Below, piece by piece: positions 1 to 10,100 of a stretch of DNA of 64,000 nt. This DNA is from JBEKTW01 sp049515655 (GTDB taxonomy: Bacteria > Bacteroidota > Ignavibacteria > UBA10030 > SZUA-254). The notes beneath the pieces were generated by a model that did no database searches, was not told the DNA's origin, and saw nothing but the letters and a program-made list of their open reading frames with translations. Position 1 is the first letter of the stretch, and each line of letters begins with the position of its first letter. The stretch is from the NCBI GenBank assembly GCA_049515655.1, contig JBEKTW010000004.1:62001-126000 (forward strand), read 5' to 3'. Both the position numbers and the translations under genes were made by a program.

Positions 1-1
1 T

Positions 2-232
2 CTGACCTCGAAGGAATATGCACTACTCGAACTTTTCATGATGAACCCCGGCAGAATTCTTTCGCGTGAAACGATCTCCGAGCATGTCTGGGATATGAAT
101 TTCGAACCGCGGAGCAATGTCATCGAGTCCTTCGTGAAATTCCTGCGCCAGAAAGTAGATAAGGGATTCAAGACCCCGCTCATCCGCACTGTCCGCGGGT
201 CGGGATATATCTTCTCGGACACAGAACCGTAG
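2..232 (+). CDS. OmpR/PhoB-family response regulator, C-terminal part
   Basis: The window opens inside this gene. About 76 residues remain, covering most of the winged-helix DNA-binding domain: the LTSKEYALLELF helix, the MNPGRILSRE turn, the recognition-helix region around NVIESFVKFLRQKVD and the wing RTVRGSGYIF are typical of the Trans_reg_C family. The receiver domain lies off the left edge. The stop is 13 bp before the histidine kinase start, so the two are a co-transcribed two-component pair. The regulator probably acts on the genes to the right; a candidate direct-repeat box is at 1670-1687. The target and stimulus cannot be read from this fragment. Confidence 0.93.
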   Translation: MTSKEYALLELFMMNPGRILSRETISEHVWDMNFEPRSNVIESFVKFLRQKVDKGFKTPLIRTVRGSGYIFSDTEP

Positions 233-245
233 TTGCTCTACGCTG

Positions 246-1628
246 ATGCTAACCATCAAGACAAAAATCATCATCGCGTACACGCTGGTCTTCGGCGTGA
301 TGCTGGTTCTCTTTGCCTACTTCATCTACCGGGACACGCAGGAAGTGGAGACGGCAAAGATCGATGCCCGTCTGGAAACACACGCCGCAAAAATCATAAC
401 AGAACTCGAAGAGGAGAGCGATAGTTCTGCCCCCGTTGAGGTACGCACAATTCTCGGAATTCCCGCAGAAGGTTTAACCGGGTTGCGCATTCAACTCTTT
501 GATCAATCCGGAAAAACCGTCGTTGCAGACAGTGTTCTCCAACGGTACCCGACAACGACCTGGAGAGAAGCGGTCGCCGGGAGACGTCAGAGGGAGGTGT
601 TGCACATCGGCGGGCGGGAATACCGCTGCCTTTGGGTCCCGATCGAGCTCAACGACCAGTATCCGGCCGCAGTGCAGCTTGCTGCATCTCTGGCAGAGGT
701 CGATGCGAATTTGCGCCGTCTCCTACTCTTCTTTTTTATGGGGATTCCTCTCGCGTTAATAGTGGCAGCACTGGCGGCGTACCTGATTACCCGTATGGCA
801 TTTCGTCCCATCCTGGGGATGGTGGAAACCGCGCGGCAAATTACGGCCAGAGATCTCCATCATCGCCTCGCGTTACCGGCCGCACGAGACGAAGTCCGAT
901 TGCTCGGCGAGACACTCAATAACATGATCGAGCGTATCGAAGCGTCATTCCGGAGCCAGAAGCAATTCGTTGCCGACGCATCGCACGAGATCCGGACACC
1001 TCTCACCGTCATCTGCAGTGAGCTGGAATTCGCCGAACGCCGGGTCACCGAGCCCTCAGTGAAAGAAAGCATTCAAACATCACTTTCAGAAATAGACCGG
1101 CTCGCTAAATTAACGGACAGTCTTCTCCTCCTCGCCAGACTCGACGCGTCCCAGCTGAAACTCAATCTCCAGCCGGTCCGGCTTGATGAACTCCTTGTTG
1201 AATGCGTGCAGCTCGCCAAGAGTATCGCCGACAAAAAAAATATTCGGATACGGGTGGATTTGGAGGAAGCGCTTACGCTTCGGGCGGACAGAGAAAGGAT
1301 GAAGAGCATCATTCTGAATCTGCTCGATAACGCGGTGAAGTACTCCGGTAACGACACCACCGTGAGCGTTTCGCTGGCGAGAAGGAATTCCTCGGTGATG
1401 CTCTCCGTCGCGGATCAAGGGCCCGGGATTCCGGCGGACGTCCTTACGGATATTTTCAAACGCTTCTACCGCGTCGATGCATCGCGCACTCAGATCGAGG
1501 GAAGCGGTTTGGGACTTGCGATTGTGGAACGGCTTGTAGAACTCCACGGCGGTAAGATTTCCGTTCACAGCGAAGAGGGAAAAGGGGCAACATTTACTGT
1601 AGAATTGCCCTTAGCCATCAATTCCTGA
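246..1628 (+). CDS. Two-component sensor histidine kinase (HAMP-HisKA-HATPase)
   Basis: Membrane sensor kinase of 460 residues. One membrane segment lies at about 8-27 and a second at about 160-180, enclosing a periplasmic sensor of about 130 residues. A HAMP linker follows, then the dimerisation domain with H-box SHEIRTPL (His247). The ATPase domain has the N-box LLDNAVKYS (Asn362), G1 DQGPGIP, F-box IFKRFYR and G2 GSGLGLAIV, so all catalytic boxes are intact. It should autophosphorylate and pass phosphate to the response regulator that ends just upstream. Domain layout resembles CusS/QseC-like kinases, often paired with efflux or envelope genes. The RND efflux operon downstream fits that, but the ligand is not predictable from sequence. 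Confidence 0.95.
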   Translation: MLTIKTKIIIAYTLVFGVMLVLFAYFIYRDTQEVETAKIDARLETHAAKIITELEEESDSSAPVEVRTILGIPAEGLTGLRIQLFDQSGKTVVADSVLQRYPTTTWREAVAGRRQREVLHIGGREYRCLWVPIELNDQYPAAVQLAASLAEVDANLRRLLLFFFMGIPLALIVAALAAYLITRMAFRPILGMVETARQITARDLHHRLALPAARDEVRLLGETLNNMIERIEASFRSQKQFVADASHEIRTPLTVICSELEFAERRVTEPSVKESIQTSLSEIDRLAKLTDSLLLLARLDASQLKLNLQPVRLDELLVECVQLAKSIADKKNIRIRVDLEEALTLRADRERMKSIILNLLDNAVKYSGNDTTVSVSLARRNSSVMLSVADQGPGIPADVLTDIFKRFYRVDASRTQIEGSGLGLAIVERLVELHGGKISVHSEEGKGATFTVELPLAINS

Positions 1629-1669
1629 GCCCTGCCTCTCACACACAAAAACTGCAAATTCCCCCCGTT

Positions 1670-1687
1670 TTTCATCTGGCTTTCATC
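1670..1687 (+). promoter_or_regulatory. Candidate response-regulator box (TTTCATC direct repeat)
   Basis: Two exact TTTCATC heptamers start at 1670 and 1681, 11 bp apart, the usual spacing for dimers of OmpR/PhoB-family regulators. They lie about 8 bp before a TATATT -10-like hexamer (1695-1700) and 72 bp before the PepSY-like gene, directly after the two-component pair. The spacing and repeats are seen; binding by the neighbouring regulator is inferred. Confidence 0.35.
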
Positions 1688-1758
1688 TTTATTTTATATT
1701 TTTTACGATGCCAACTAATGGTTCTCTGTATCGTTATCAGCATTAAGAGGAGTATTAT

Positions 1759-2277
1759 ATGAAAAGCTTTCGTCTTATTTCAATGGCAGTGTGCCTCTGC
1801 CTGATGGTCGCGCTGGGCGCGGAGGTTACGAGCGCCAAGGACAAGAAAATCACAAAGAAACAGCTCCCCGCCGCCGTGCTTACCGCCTTTCAAACGGCCT
1901 ACCCCCATGCGACAATCAAAGGACAATCGATAGAGACCGAGAAGGGGAAGAAGTTCTACGAGATCGAGAGTGTCGATGGAAAAATAAACCGGGATCTGCT
2001 CTACACCGCTGAGGGAAAGGTGTACGAAATCGAGGAAACTGTCGCCGCCGAAACATTGCCGGAGGCTGTGAAGAGTACGCTCGCGAAGGAGTATCCGAAG
2101 GGAAAAATCGTCAAGGCGGAAAAGGTTACCCATGATACGTTGTCCACATACGAAATCCATCTCAAAATCGGAAAGAAAACAAAGGGCGTATCTTTGGATC
2201 TCCAGGGAAAGATACTGAAAGGCGATTCGGAAAAGGAAGAGAAAGGTGAAAAGGACGAGGAGAAGGAAGACGACTAG
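1759..2277 (+). CDS. Exported PepSY-like domain protein
   Basis: Protein of 172 residues with a clear signal peptide (MKSFRLISMAVCLCLMVALG, cleavage near AEVTSA). Two tandem PepSY-like units follow: each has an alpha-helical LPAAVLTAFQTAYP or LPEAVKSTLAKEYP segment followed by beta strands with YEIE or YEIHLKIG. The C-terminal 20 residues are a highly charged Lys/Glu tail. The start follows a strong AGAGGAG site. PepSY-like proteins are periplasmic and commonly sit beside two-component genes. Here the gene is 130 bp after the kinase and preceded by a possible regulator box, so it may be the pathway's reporter or modulator. Biochemical activity of this family is not established. Confidence 0.85.
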   Translation: MKSFRLISMAVCLCLMVALGAEVTSAKDKKITKKQLPAAVLTAFQTAYPHATIKGQSIETEKGKKFYEIESVDGKINRDLLYTAEGKVYEIEETVAAETLPEAVKSTLAKEYPKGKIVKAEKVTHDTLSTYEIHLKIGKKTKGVSLDLQGKILKGDSEKEEKGEKDEEKEDD

Positions 2278-2343
2278 TCGACCGCTGATGCGGAATGATT
2301 ATCGCGCCTGACCGAACTCTTGAGAAGGTGAAAATGAAATCAG

Positions 2344-4782
2344 ATGAAAATATTTGACCTGGGCAACGCTGTAGCGATACATTTGTTGGGAATCTCGTTC
2401 TTTTTCTCAACGTTCGTTGTTGCCCAGGAAAGCAAAATCGGAATGATCAAAGGATCGGTTATCGATGAGGCAACCAACCGCCCGCTGGCGTTTGTCAATA
2501 TCGTGCTGCACGATAAGGCCGACAGTGCAATCGTCACGGGAAAAGCTACCGACAAGAGCGGGAGATTTGATTTCGCCGATGTCCCTGCCGGTGAGTATTT
2601 CATGTCATACAGTTTGATCGGTTATAAAGAGAAAATATCGCCTGTTTTCATCATCGATCCTCAGCATAAGAGACTCAATCTCGGCACGGTTCCGCTCGTC
2701 GCAACGACGGTGGACCTAGATGAAGTGCTGGTGAGCGGTCAAAAATCGTTGTTCAATAATTCGATCGACCGCAAAGTATATAACGTTGACCAGGACATTA
2801 TGGGCAAGGCGGGGTCGGCAAGCGAGTTGCTCCAGAATGTTCCTTCTGTTCAGGTCGATATTGATGGGAATGTCAGTCTCCGGGGTTCATCGAATGTGCT
2901 CATCATGGTCAACGGCAAGACTTCCGCGTTGATGGAAAAAAGTAGTGCGGAGGTTTTGCAGCAAATGCCCGCGAGTTCGATTGACAAAATCGAAGTAATA
3001 ACGAATCCATCGGCCAAGTACAATCCCGAAGGGACGGCCGGCATCATCAACATTGTTCTGAAGAAAAACGCTACTGTCGGAGTGAACGGCAATCTCACCG
3101 CAACTGCCGGCAACAATCGCCGGTACAATGGCAATCTCAGGCTCAACTACAATCCCGGCAACTATAATATTTATGCAAGCTATGGTTTACGGAAAGATAA
3201 TCGTAATCGCACGAACGCGGACATAAGAGCACGGGTCGATCCAGCTTCGGTATTATCCTACTACACTGGAGATCTTTTATCCTATGCAAGCCCGCTCTCG
3301 AACATCGTTGCGCTGGGACTTGATTACCACCTGGACTCACTTGACCAGTTGGGGATAACGGGCAATTTCTTTATCAATACTTTTACGAGAACCGATAACC
3401 TGCATGTCGACCTGCAGAATGACTCCAGAGCAACTACCGAGGATTACAGCCGCAATCGTTACGATCCGGAATACGAAGAAGAATACGGTCTCACGACGTA
3501 TTTCGAGCATGATTTCCCGAAAAAAGACCATAAGCTCAGACTCGAATTCACCGCGTCACAGTCACCAGAACAGGAAGACAATCATTACACGAATATATAC
3601 GATTGGCCGAGTACCTCGACGAGCTATGATAACACACTGATCAAACAGTCCGACAATCGTAACCAGCTATCGCTTGACTATTCAAATCCGCTCAATGATG
3701 GTTCTACGCTCGAAGCCGGGTATGCGGGCGAATTTAATAGCGCGGATCTTGACTTTCATGCAGAGTCTTTTGACACCAATCAGCATCAATTTGTAAAAGA
3801 CAGTGTAAAGACAAATCAATTTCTTTACGATGGCGAGATCAACGCTCTCTATGGCACATACAAACAGTCATTTGGAGCATTCGGTCTTCTGGCTGGCATA
3901 CGTGCCGAGCAAGCCCACATCAAATCAGATCTGGTAACCAGGGATTCGGTTGTCTCAAATAGCTATTTCAATTTTTATCCAAGCATCCATCTATCGTACA
4001 AGCTCAGCGGTTCTACCGAGTTGCAGTTAAGTTATAGTCGAAGAACGAACCGGCCGCGGGGAGAGGATCTCAACCCGTTTCCCGAATATCGTGACCCGAG
4101 AAATGTTTCAGCCGGCAATCCTCACTTGCTGCCAGAATATATCCATTCGATCGAATTGGGTTGTCAATTTGAGAATGATTTGATATCGGTTCTACCGGCT
4201 CTGTATTACCGCTATACCTACAACAGGTTCACTTCCGTTACACAGGCCATTGACGACTCGACGCTGCTTACAACAAGACAGAATCTTTCAAACGATCAAT
4301 CTGGAGGAGTAGAAATGATTGTTTCAGCCGATGTGGGAAAGTTCTTCACTGCTCATTGGAGCGCGAATGGTTTCTATGAGCAGATTGACGCTTCCAATCT
4401 GGGGTACACTCAAAATAAGTCCACAACGACATGGAGCAGCAACCTGACGCTTAATTTTGAGCTCACTGAAACATCCAAATTGCAGATAAATTCAAACTAT
4501 ACGTCGTCAAGATTGACCCCACAGGGAGAGTACGTTCCAACCTATGTGGTAAATGTTGGATTCCGGCAGGAAATGTTGGACGGCAAAGTTTCCCTGATTG
4601 CAACGATCTCAGACCTATTGAAGACTCAGAAGAGACAGCTTGAGCTCAACACTCCTCTATTAAATCAAACAGTAATTAATACCCGCGATTCCCGAATAGT
4701 GTACGTTGGTTTTACGTATCATTTTGGAGCACCGCCTAAGAAATCCAATGAGGAGCAAATACATTATGACGACAACCTCTAG
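2344..4782 (+). CDS. TonB-receptor-like outer membrane beta-barrel protein
   Basis: Outer-membrane protein of 812 residues. A signal peptide is followed by a carboxypeptidase-regulatory-like domain at about 35-120 (GSVIDEATNRPLAFVNIVL ... SGRFDFADVPAG), a plug domain at about 125-240 (SELLQNVPSVQVDIDGNVSLRG) and a long barrel rich in aromatic and Asn strands ending YVGFTYHFG. This is the Bacteroidota-type 'outer membrane beta-barrel family protein' layout, related to TonB-dependent receptors; I see no clear TonB box. It lies 66 bp after the PepSY-like gene and 83 bp before the TolC-like gene, in the same direction, suggesting a shared regulon with the efflux genes. The substrate is unknown. 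Confidence 0.9.
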   Translation: MKIFDLGNAVAIHLLGISFFFSTFVVAQESKIGMIKGSVIDEATNRPLAFVNIVLHDKADSAIVTGKATDKSGRFDFADVPAGEYFMSYSLIGYKEKISPVFIIDPQHKRLNLGTVPLVATTVDLDEVLVSGQKSLFNNSIDRKVYNVDQDIMGKAGSASELLQNVPSVQVDIDGNVSLRGSSNVLIMVNGKTSALMEKSSAEVLQQMPASSIDKIEVITNPSAKYNPEGTAGIINIVLKKNATVGVNGNLTATAGNNRRYNGNLRLNYNPGNYNIYASYGLRKDNRNRTNADIRARVDPASVLSYYTGDLLSYASPLSNIVALGLDYHLDSLDQLGITGNFFINTFTRTDNLHVDLQNDSRATTEDYSRNRYDPEYEEEYGLTTYFEHDFPKKDHKLRLEFTASQSPEQEDNHYTNIYDWPSTSTSYDNTLIKQSDNRNQLSLDYSNPLNDGSTLEAGYAGEFNSADLDFHAESFDTNQHQFVKDSVKTNQFLYDGEINALYGTYKQSFGAFGLLAGIRAEQAHIKSDLVTRDSVVSNSYFNFYPSIHLSYKLSGSTELQLSYSRRTNRPRGEDLNPFPEYRDPRNVSAGNPHLLPEYIHSIELGCQFENDLISVLPALYYRYTYNRFTSVTQAIDDSTLLTTRQNLSNDQSGGVEMIVSADVGKFFTAHWSANGFYEQIDASNLGYTQNKSTTTWSSNLTLNFELTETSKLQINSNYTSSRLTPQGEYVPTYVVNVGFRQEMLDGKVSLIATISDLLKTQKRQLELNTPLLNQTVINTRDSRIVYVGFTYHFGAPPKKSNEEQIHYDDNL

Positions 4783-4865
4783 TATACTTATTATACGTCA
4801 AGCATCGGAACTGCGCCAGGGTTAGCCCGGGACTCAAAGAACAATGTGGAATAACGTTATTCGAC

Positions 4866-6143
4866 ATGAATCCACGTATGCACAATAAGCTGAAGTTCAT
4901 CGAGATACTCTTATCGGGCTGTTTGCACCTCGTTCTTGTTCTATGTGCAAACGCCCAGGTGGATACTATTTCGCTTCAACAGGCGATCGAATCGGCTTTG
5001 ACAAAGAATCAGCTCGTCGCCATCGCCGACATCGAAGTCCGGCAGAACGAATCTCACCTGCAGGAAGTGCAATCCACAAAATTTCCTCAGCTTCTGCTCC
5101 GTTCTCATTACCTCTATACTCCGGAGAACGGCTACAGCGAGGTCGTCACCAATGGCGGTGAGTACGGTTTACAGTTGACGACAGGCATACCGTTGTATGA
5201 CGGCGGTACCCGCACTACCGTGATTCACCAGGCCTCAATTGCCGTCGATCGCTCAACCATTGAGCTGCAGAAATCGAAGGTTGACCTTAGCTATGAAGTT
5301 CGGTCTGCATACTATGAAATCGTCCGGGCCGGCAACGAACTCCAGATCCGCACAGAGACAAAACAACGGCTGCAGGACTACGTTTCATTCCTTGCACAAC
5401 TTCAGCGTGGCGGCAGCGTCAACGCCAGCGACGTCATGAAGGCCCGCGTTGAGCTGAACAACGCCACTACCGACGCGGAGAATGCACGGCAATCCGTGGT
5501 CAATGCGAAAATGTCGTTGAACAGGCTTGCCGGAAATCCCATCGAGCGGAATTTTGAAATTGTTTCCGGCACGATGAGCGATACATCTTCGATGCCGCAG
5601 TTTGCTGTTGAGAATAGCCCATCGGTCCAACTCCTGCAGCACGATAAGGCCTCCTCTGAGGATGACCTTTCGATCGCAAGGAACGAACGATTACCGACAC
5701 TCTCCGTTGCGGGAGACGTCGGGTGGCTTGGCGTACTGCCGACTGAATATCGCCAGAACATCGGTTACTCAGTCTCTCTTTCTCTCGACCTGCCGCTCTG
5801 GTCGTGGGGAGCCATAGAAAACCGCATTCAGCAGAAAACGCTTTCCCGGGAACACATTGACAAGCAGATTGAATTGGAGAAGCGGGATCTCGAGTTGCAG
5901 TGGTATACGAACTTGAACGATATCGCGTATGCCCGCAACGCCCTTAGTGCCTATGCCAGCAACATCGGTGAGGCCGAGAAAAACTACCTGCTGGCAAAAT
6001 CGCGCTTTGCGGGAGGATCCGGTTCAAATCTTGAAGTCCTTGATGCGCAGCGGCTGCTCGTCGAAATCAAACTGAATTACAACCATTCACTCTTCCAGCT
6101 CAATTCAGCGATCGCAAGAGCTTTGAAGTTGAGCGGACAATAA
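4866..6143 (+). CDS. TolC-family outer membrane efflux channel
   Basis: Protein of 425 residues, the usual length for TolC-like channels, with a signal peptide ending around LCANAQ. It has two repeats of the outer-membrane efflux fold: long amphipathic helices (VDRSTIELQKSKVDLSYEV; SREHIDKQIELEKRDLELQ) between short barrel strands, and a conserved end with the YLLAKSRFAGGSGSNLEVLD motif typical of the second repeat. First gene of a three-gene operon; the adaptor starts 16 bp downstream. It forms the outer-membrane exit duct of the pump encoded with it. Confidence 0.93.
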   Translation: MNPRMHNKLKFIEILLSGCLHLVLVLCANAQVDTISLQQAIESALTKNQLVAIADIEVRQNESHLQEVQSTKFPQLLLRSHYLYTPENGYSEVVTNGGEYGLQLTTGIPLYDGGTRTTVIHQASIAVDRSTIELQKSKVDLSYEVRSAYYEIVRAGNELQIRTETKQRLQDYVSFLAQLQRGGSVNASDVMKARVELNNATTDAENARQSVVNAKMSLNRLAGNPIERNFEIVSGTMSDTSSMPQFAVENSPSVQLLQHDKASSEDDLSIARNERLPTLSVAGDVGWLGVLPTEYRQNIGYSVSLSLDLPLWSWGAIENRIQQKTLSREHIDKQIELEKRDLELQWYTNLNDIAYARNALSAYASNIGEAEKNYLLAKSRFAGGSGSNLEVLDAQRLLVEIKLNYNHSLFQLNSAIARALKLSGQ

Positions 6144-6159
6144 CAACGACGCCACTACC

Positions 6160-7131
6160 ATGACCAGACTTTCGATTGTCCTTCTCCTCATTGCGGGACT
6201 CATCCAGAGTTGTACGAAAGAATCCGCCCAGGAAGCTGAGCCCGGCATCGTCGTCGATGTGAGAGTTGCTTCGATCCGCACAGGCTCAATCGACGAAACG
6301 GTCTCGGCTTCCGGAAGCACGACCAACCTCCGCGAATCTCAATTGCGCTCCCCTATTGCCGGCGTGATCACGAAGTTCAAGCTCTTCAACGGGGATGCCG
6401 TCGCAGCGGGGGAAACGGTCGCCGTCGTACAAACGAAAGAGTCACAGGCCTCCATCCAGGGTGCTGAAAGACTCGTTCGAAGCGCGACGAATCCCGCCCA
6501 GCGCGAAGAGGCGGAGAAAGCTCTTGGCCTCGCACGCGATGCCGCGAACAACGCTATTATCACCGCCCCTTTCTCCGGCATCGTGAGCAGCAAGGCGAAG
6601 AATGAAATGGAGCTCGTTTCCGAAGAGGAACCGATCGTATCGCTCGTCGACCCGCAGTCGATTGTCTTCATCGCAGATGTGCCCTCGCGTTCGCTTCCGA
6701 TGATCGGGAAAGGCCAAAACGTCCTCGTGCGATTTCCGACGATCGCTGCAAAGGTCTTTCACGGAACGGTCGGCCGGATTGAACCGCTGGTGAATCCCGG
6801 CGATCAAACCGCGCACGTGCAAATCAATTTCAGTGAACCGACGCCGACGCTGCAGCGATCGCTCTTCGGAGATGCCACCGTCGTTGTCGGAAAGAGGTCC
6901 AATGTCTTGCTGGCGCCGGCTGCAGCGTTGCTGCACAACGACGAGAACAATACAACGGAAATCGTTGTCGTGGGGAAAGATTCGGTTGCCCATAAGGTCG
7001 ACGTCCAGGTTGGAATCCGTCAAGATTCCCTTGTTCAGATCATGTCGAAGAGCGTATCGGCCGGAGACCTCGTCGTCGTCCAGGGACATTACGGTCTACC
7101 CGACTCGACGCGTGTGAGAATTGTGCAATGA
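6160..7131 (+). CDS. RND efflux periplasmic adaptor (HlyD/MFP family lipoprotein)
   Basis: Protein of 323 residues. The signal sequence ends in a lipobox (GLIQSC, Cys18), so it is probably a lipoprotein anchored in the inner membrane. It shows the lipoyl-like half motifs LRSPIAGVITKFKLFNGDAV and ITAPFSGIVSSKAKN, a very short helical hairpin between them (about 35 residues, QASIQGAERLVRSATNPAQ region), then beta-barrel and membrane-proximal domains. Its last codons overlap the pump gene by 4 nt (ATGA), so translation is probably coupled. It links the TolC-like channel to the RND permease. Confidence 0.93.
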   Translation: MTRLSIVLLLIAGLIQSCTKESAQEAEPGIVVDVRVASIRTGSIDETVSASGSTTNLRESQLRSPIAGVITKFKLFNGDAVAAGETVAVVQTKESQASIQGAERLVRSATNPAQREEAEKALGLARDAANNAIITAPFSGIVSSKAKNEMELVSEEEPIVSLVDPQSIVFIADVPSRSLPMIGKGQNVLVRFPTIAAKVFHGTVGRIEPLVNPGDQTAHVQINFSEPTPTLQRSLFGDATVVVGKRSNVLLAPAAALLHNDENNTTEIVVVGKDSVAHKVDVQVGIRQDSLVQIMSKSVSAGDLVVVQGHYGLPDSTRVRIVQ

Positions 7132-10100
7132 CCTTTACCGAAAAGCTCGAGCATCATCCGCGGGCCGTCATATTCACGATTACGGTTCTCGCGATTGCCG
7201 GAGTCGTGGCTGCGCTAAATCTTCCCGTTTCAATCTTCCCCGACATCACGTTTCCCCGCATCGTCATTCTTGCCGATAACGGTGAGGATCCGCCCGAGCG
7301 TGTGATGGTGACTCTCACCAAGCCGCTGGAAGAAGCGGTCAACTCCATTCCCGGCGTCCGTAGTGTTCGCTCCAAAACGGCAAGAGGTGCCGCCGAAATA
7401 TCCATCAACTTCGATTGGGGAACGGATATCATCCTGTCCCAGCAGTTGCTCCAGGCAAAGATTTCTTCAATCCGGAATCAGCTTCCGGCGAACGCAAATA
7501 TTCTCGTTGAGCGGATGAATGCGACGTTTTTCCCCATCATGGGATATTCTCTCACATCCGACTCGACGAGCCTGGTGGACTTACGGGACATCGCGCTCTA
7601 TACTATTCGCCCTGCGTTCAGCCGCATTCGCGGTGTATCGCAAATCAAAGTCACTGGAGGAAGAACCCGCGAGTTTCTCGTTACCATCGATCCATCAAAA
7701 TGTGCATCGTATCATCTGGACATTCGCCAGGTGTCGGAGGCACTGCAAAAAACGAATATCGTGGAAGCAATCGGATTGATGGATGCGAACTACCATCTGA
7801 ACCTTACCCTCGTGGATAACATGTATTCCTCGCTGGAAGCACTGCGGAATTCCGTCGTCACAACCCGGGGCACAACTCCCGTCATCCTCAGCGATATTGC
7901 CACCATTGCCCCCGCGGAAAAAGATGAATACATCCGGGTGACCGCCGACGGCAAGGAAGCCGTGCTGGTAAGCATTCTCCGGCAGCCCGACGGGAATTCC
8001 GTGCAGATCGCAGAAGACGTCAAACGTATGTTGAGTGAACTACGCACCCAGATACCGGCCGGAGTGCACATTGCCAACTTCTATGACGAATCGATCATCA
8101 TCAACGATTCACTCTACGCTCTGCGCGATAGCATTGTGGTCGGCGTGGCGCTGGCGATCCTCATCCTGGTCATCTTCCTGCGCAACTGGCCCGTGACAAT
8201 CATCGTCGCCATTGTTATCCCGGTGACGGTTGCCATAACGCTTCTTCTACTTTCCGTGTTCAACCTGACACTCAACATCATGACCCTGGGAGGTATTGCG
8301 GGATCCATCGGACTTATTATCGATGATGTGATTGTGATCGCGGAAAATGCTTTCAGGCACTCGGAGCGCGAAAGGGTCACTATTATCGAGAGCGTGCGCA
8401 CGTCGATTCCCGAGATGCTTCCGGCAATCATTGGCTCGAGCGCGGCAACCATTGTTATTCATATCCCCTTCGCATTTCTTTCGGGCGTCACGGGCGCTTT
8501 CTTCCGGTCGCTCTCCCTGACGATGGCGCTCACGTTGATCATCTCGTTTATCTTATCCGTCGTGCTCGTGCCGCTGCTCATGAAGTTTTTTATCCGGACA
8601 CCGGTACCCCGGCAGCACGAGACCGGAACGGAAGGAGGAATCTACTCCTCGTACAGAGCCAGTCTCCGCTTCCTTCTCGCACACCGCTCCCTAATCGTCC
8701 TGCCGGTCACCGCTCTCATTCTGGGAGGATACTTTGTTTACCGCCAGCTCGGCAGCGAATTCATGCCGGAGATGGATGAAGGAGCTTTCATTCTCGATTA
8801 CGCATCCCCTCCCGGCACGTCACTGAATGAAACGCACCGGATGCTCAATGCGATTGAGAAACTCATCATGGACCTCCCGGAGGTGGAATCGTATTCGCGG
8901 CGAACTGGAACGGAACTGGGATTTTTCATCACCGAGCCTAATACCGGCGATTATCTCATCAAACTCAAGAAGAAGAGAAGCCGGTCGGCGGATGAAATCA
9001 TCGACGATTTGCGGGCAAGGATCGAAGCATCTCAACCGGCGCTTCGTATCGAGTTCGGCCAGGCAATTCAGGATCTGGTCGGCGACCTGACAACCGTTCC
9101 GTCTCCGATTGAGATAAAAGTGTTCGGCGAAAACAAACTCTTGATCGAATCGACTGCGAGGAAGATTGCAGAAACAATTGAGACGGTTCCCGGGGTTGTC
9201 GACGTGTTTAATGGAATCACCATCAGCGGTCCGGCGTACGTTATTTCGTTTGACGAGCGTGCCATCGGAAGGGCCGGATTAACTGTCGACGACCTGCAGG
9301 CTATTTTGCAGAATGATATTCAGGGAACCGTTGCATCCAGTATTCAGCGCGGAGAGAAACTGATAGGAATTCGTGTTCGGTTACCCGATTCCTACCGCAC
9401 GAGGGCGGACCAGTTATCCTCGCTGCGCATCCTGTCTCCGAACGGAGGAACGTACCTTCTCGGCTCGCTGGCTTCGATCACGGTGGACCCGGGCCAGTCT
9501 GAAGTCGCGCGGCAGAATTTGAAGCAAATGGTGGCGGTCACCGCCAGATTATCCGAGCGCGACCTCGGCAGCGCGGTCCGGGAAATTCAACAGCGCATCC
9601 GGCAGCGCGTTGTCCTGCCGTTGGGTGTCACGCTTCAGTACGGCGGGGAGTACGAAACGCAGCAGGAGTCGTTCATCTCGCTGCTGAAAATTCTTGCCGC
9701 GGCTTCCCTGTTGGTGTTTCTTGTTCTGATCATGGAATTTGAATCCTTCAGGATTCCGGTGCTCGTATATTTTGTCACTTTATTGTCGTTGTTCGGAGTG
9801 TTCTTTGCGCTGTGGGTAACGAAGGTGAATTTGAACATCTCGAGCTTCATGGGCGCAATTTTGATTGTCGGTATTGTGGGGGAGAACAGCATTTTCCTCG
9901 TTCATTTCTTTAAGAAGTTTGAGAACTCCGGGCTCCCGAGAGTGGAGGCGGTTGTTGAAGCGGGCGTGATACGTTTTCGTCCGATCATCATGACGGCGAT
10001 TGCGGCGATTTGCGCACTTCTTCCGCTGGCGGTGGGATTCGGCGCCGGAGCGCAGATGCAGCAGCCGCTCGCGATTGCTATCATCGGCGGGTTCTCGCTT

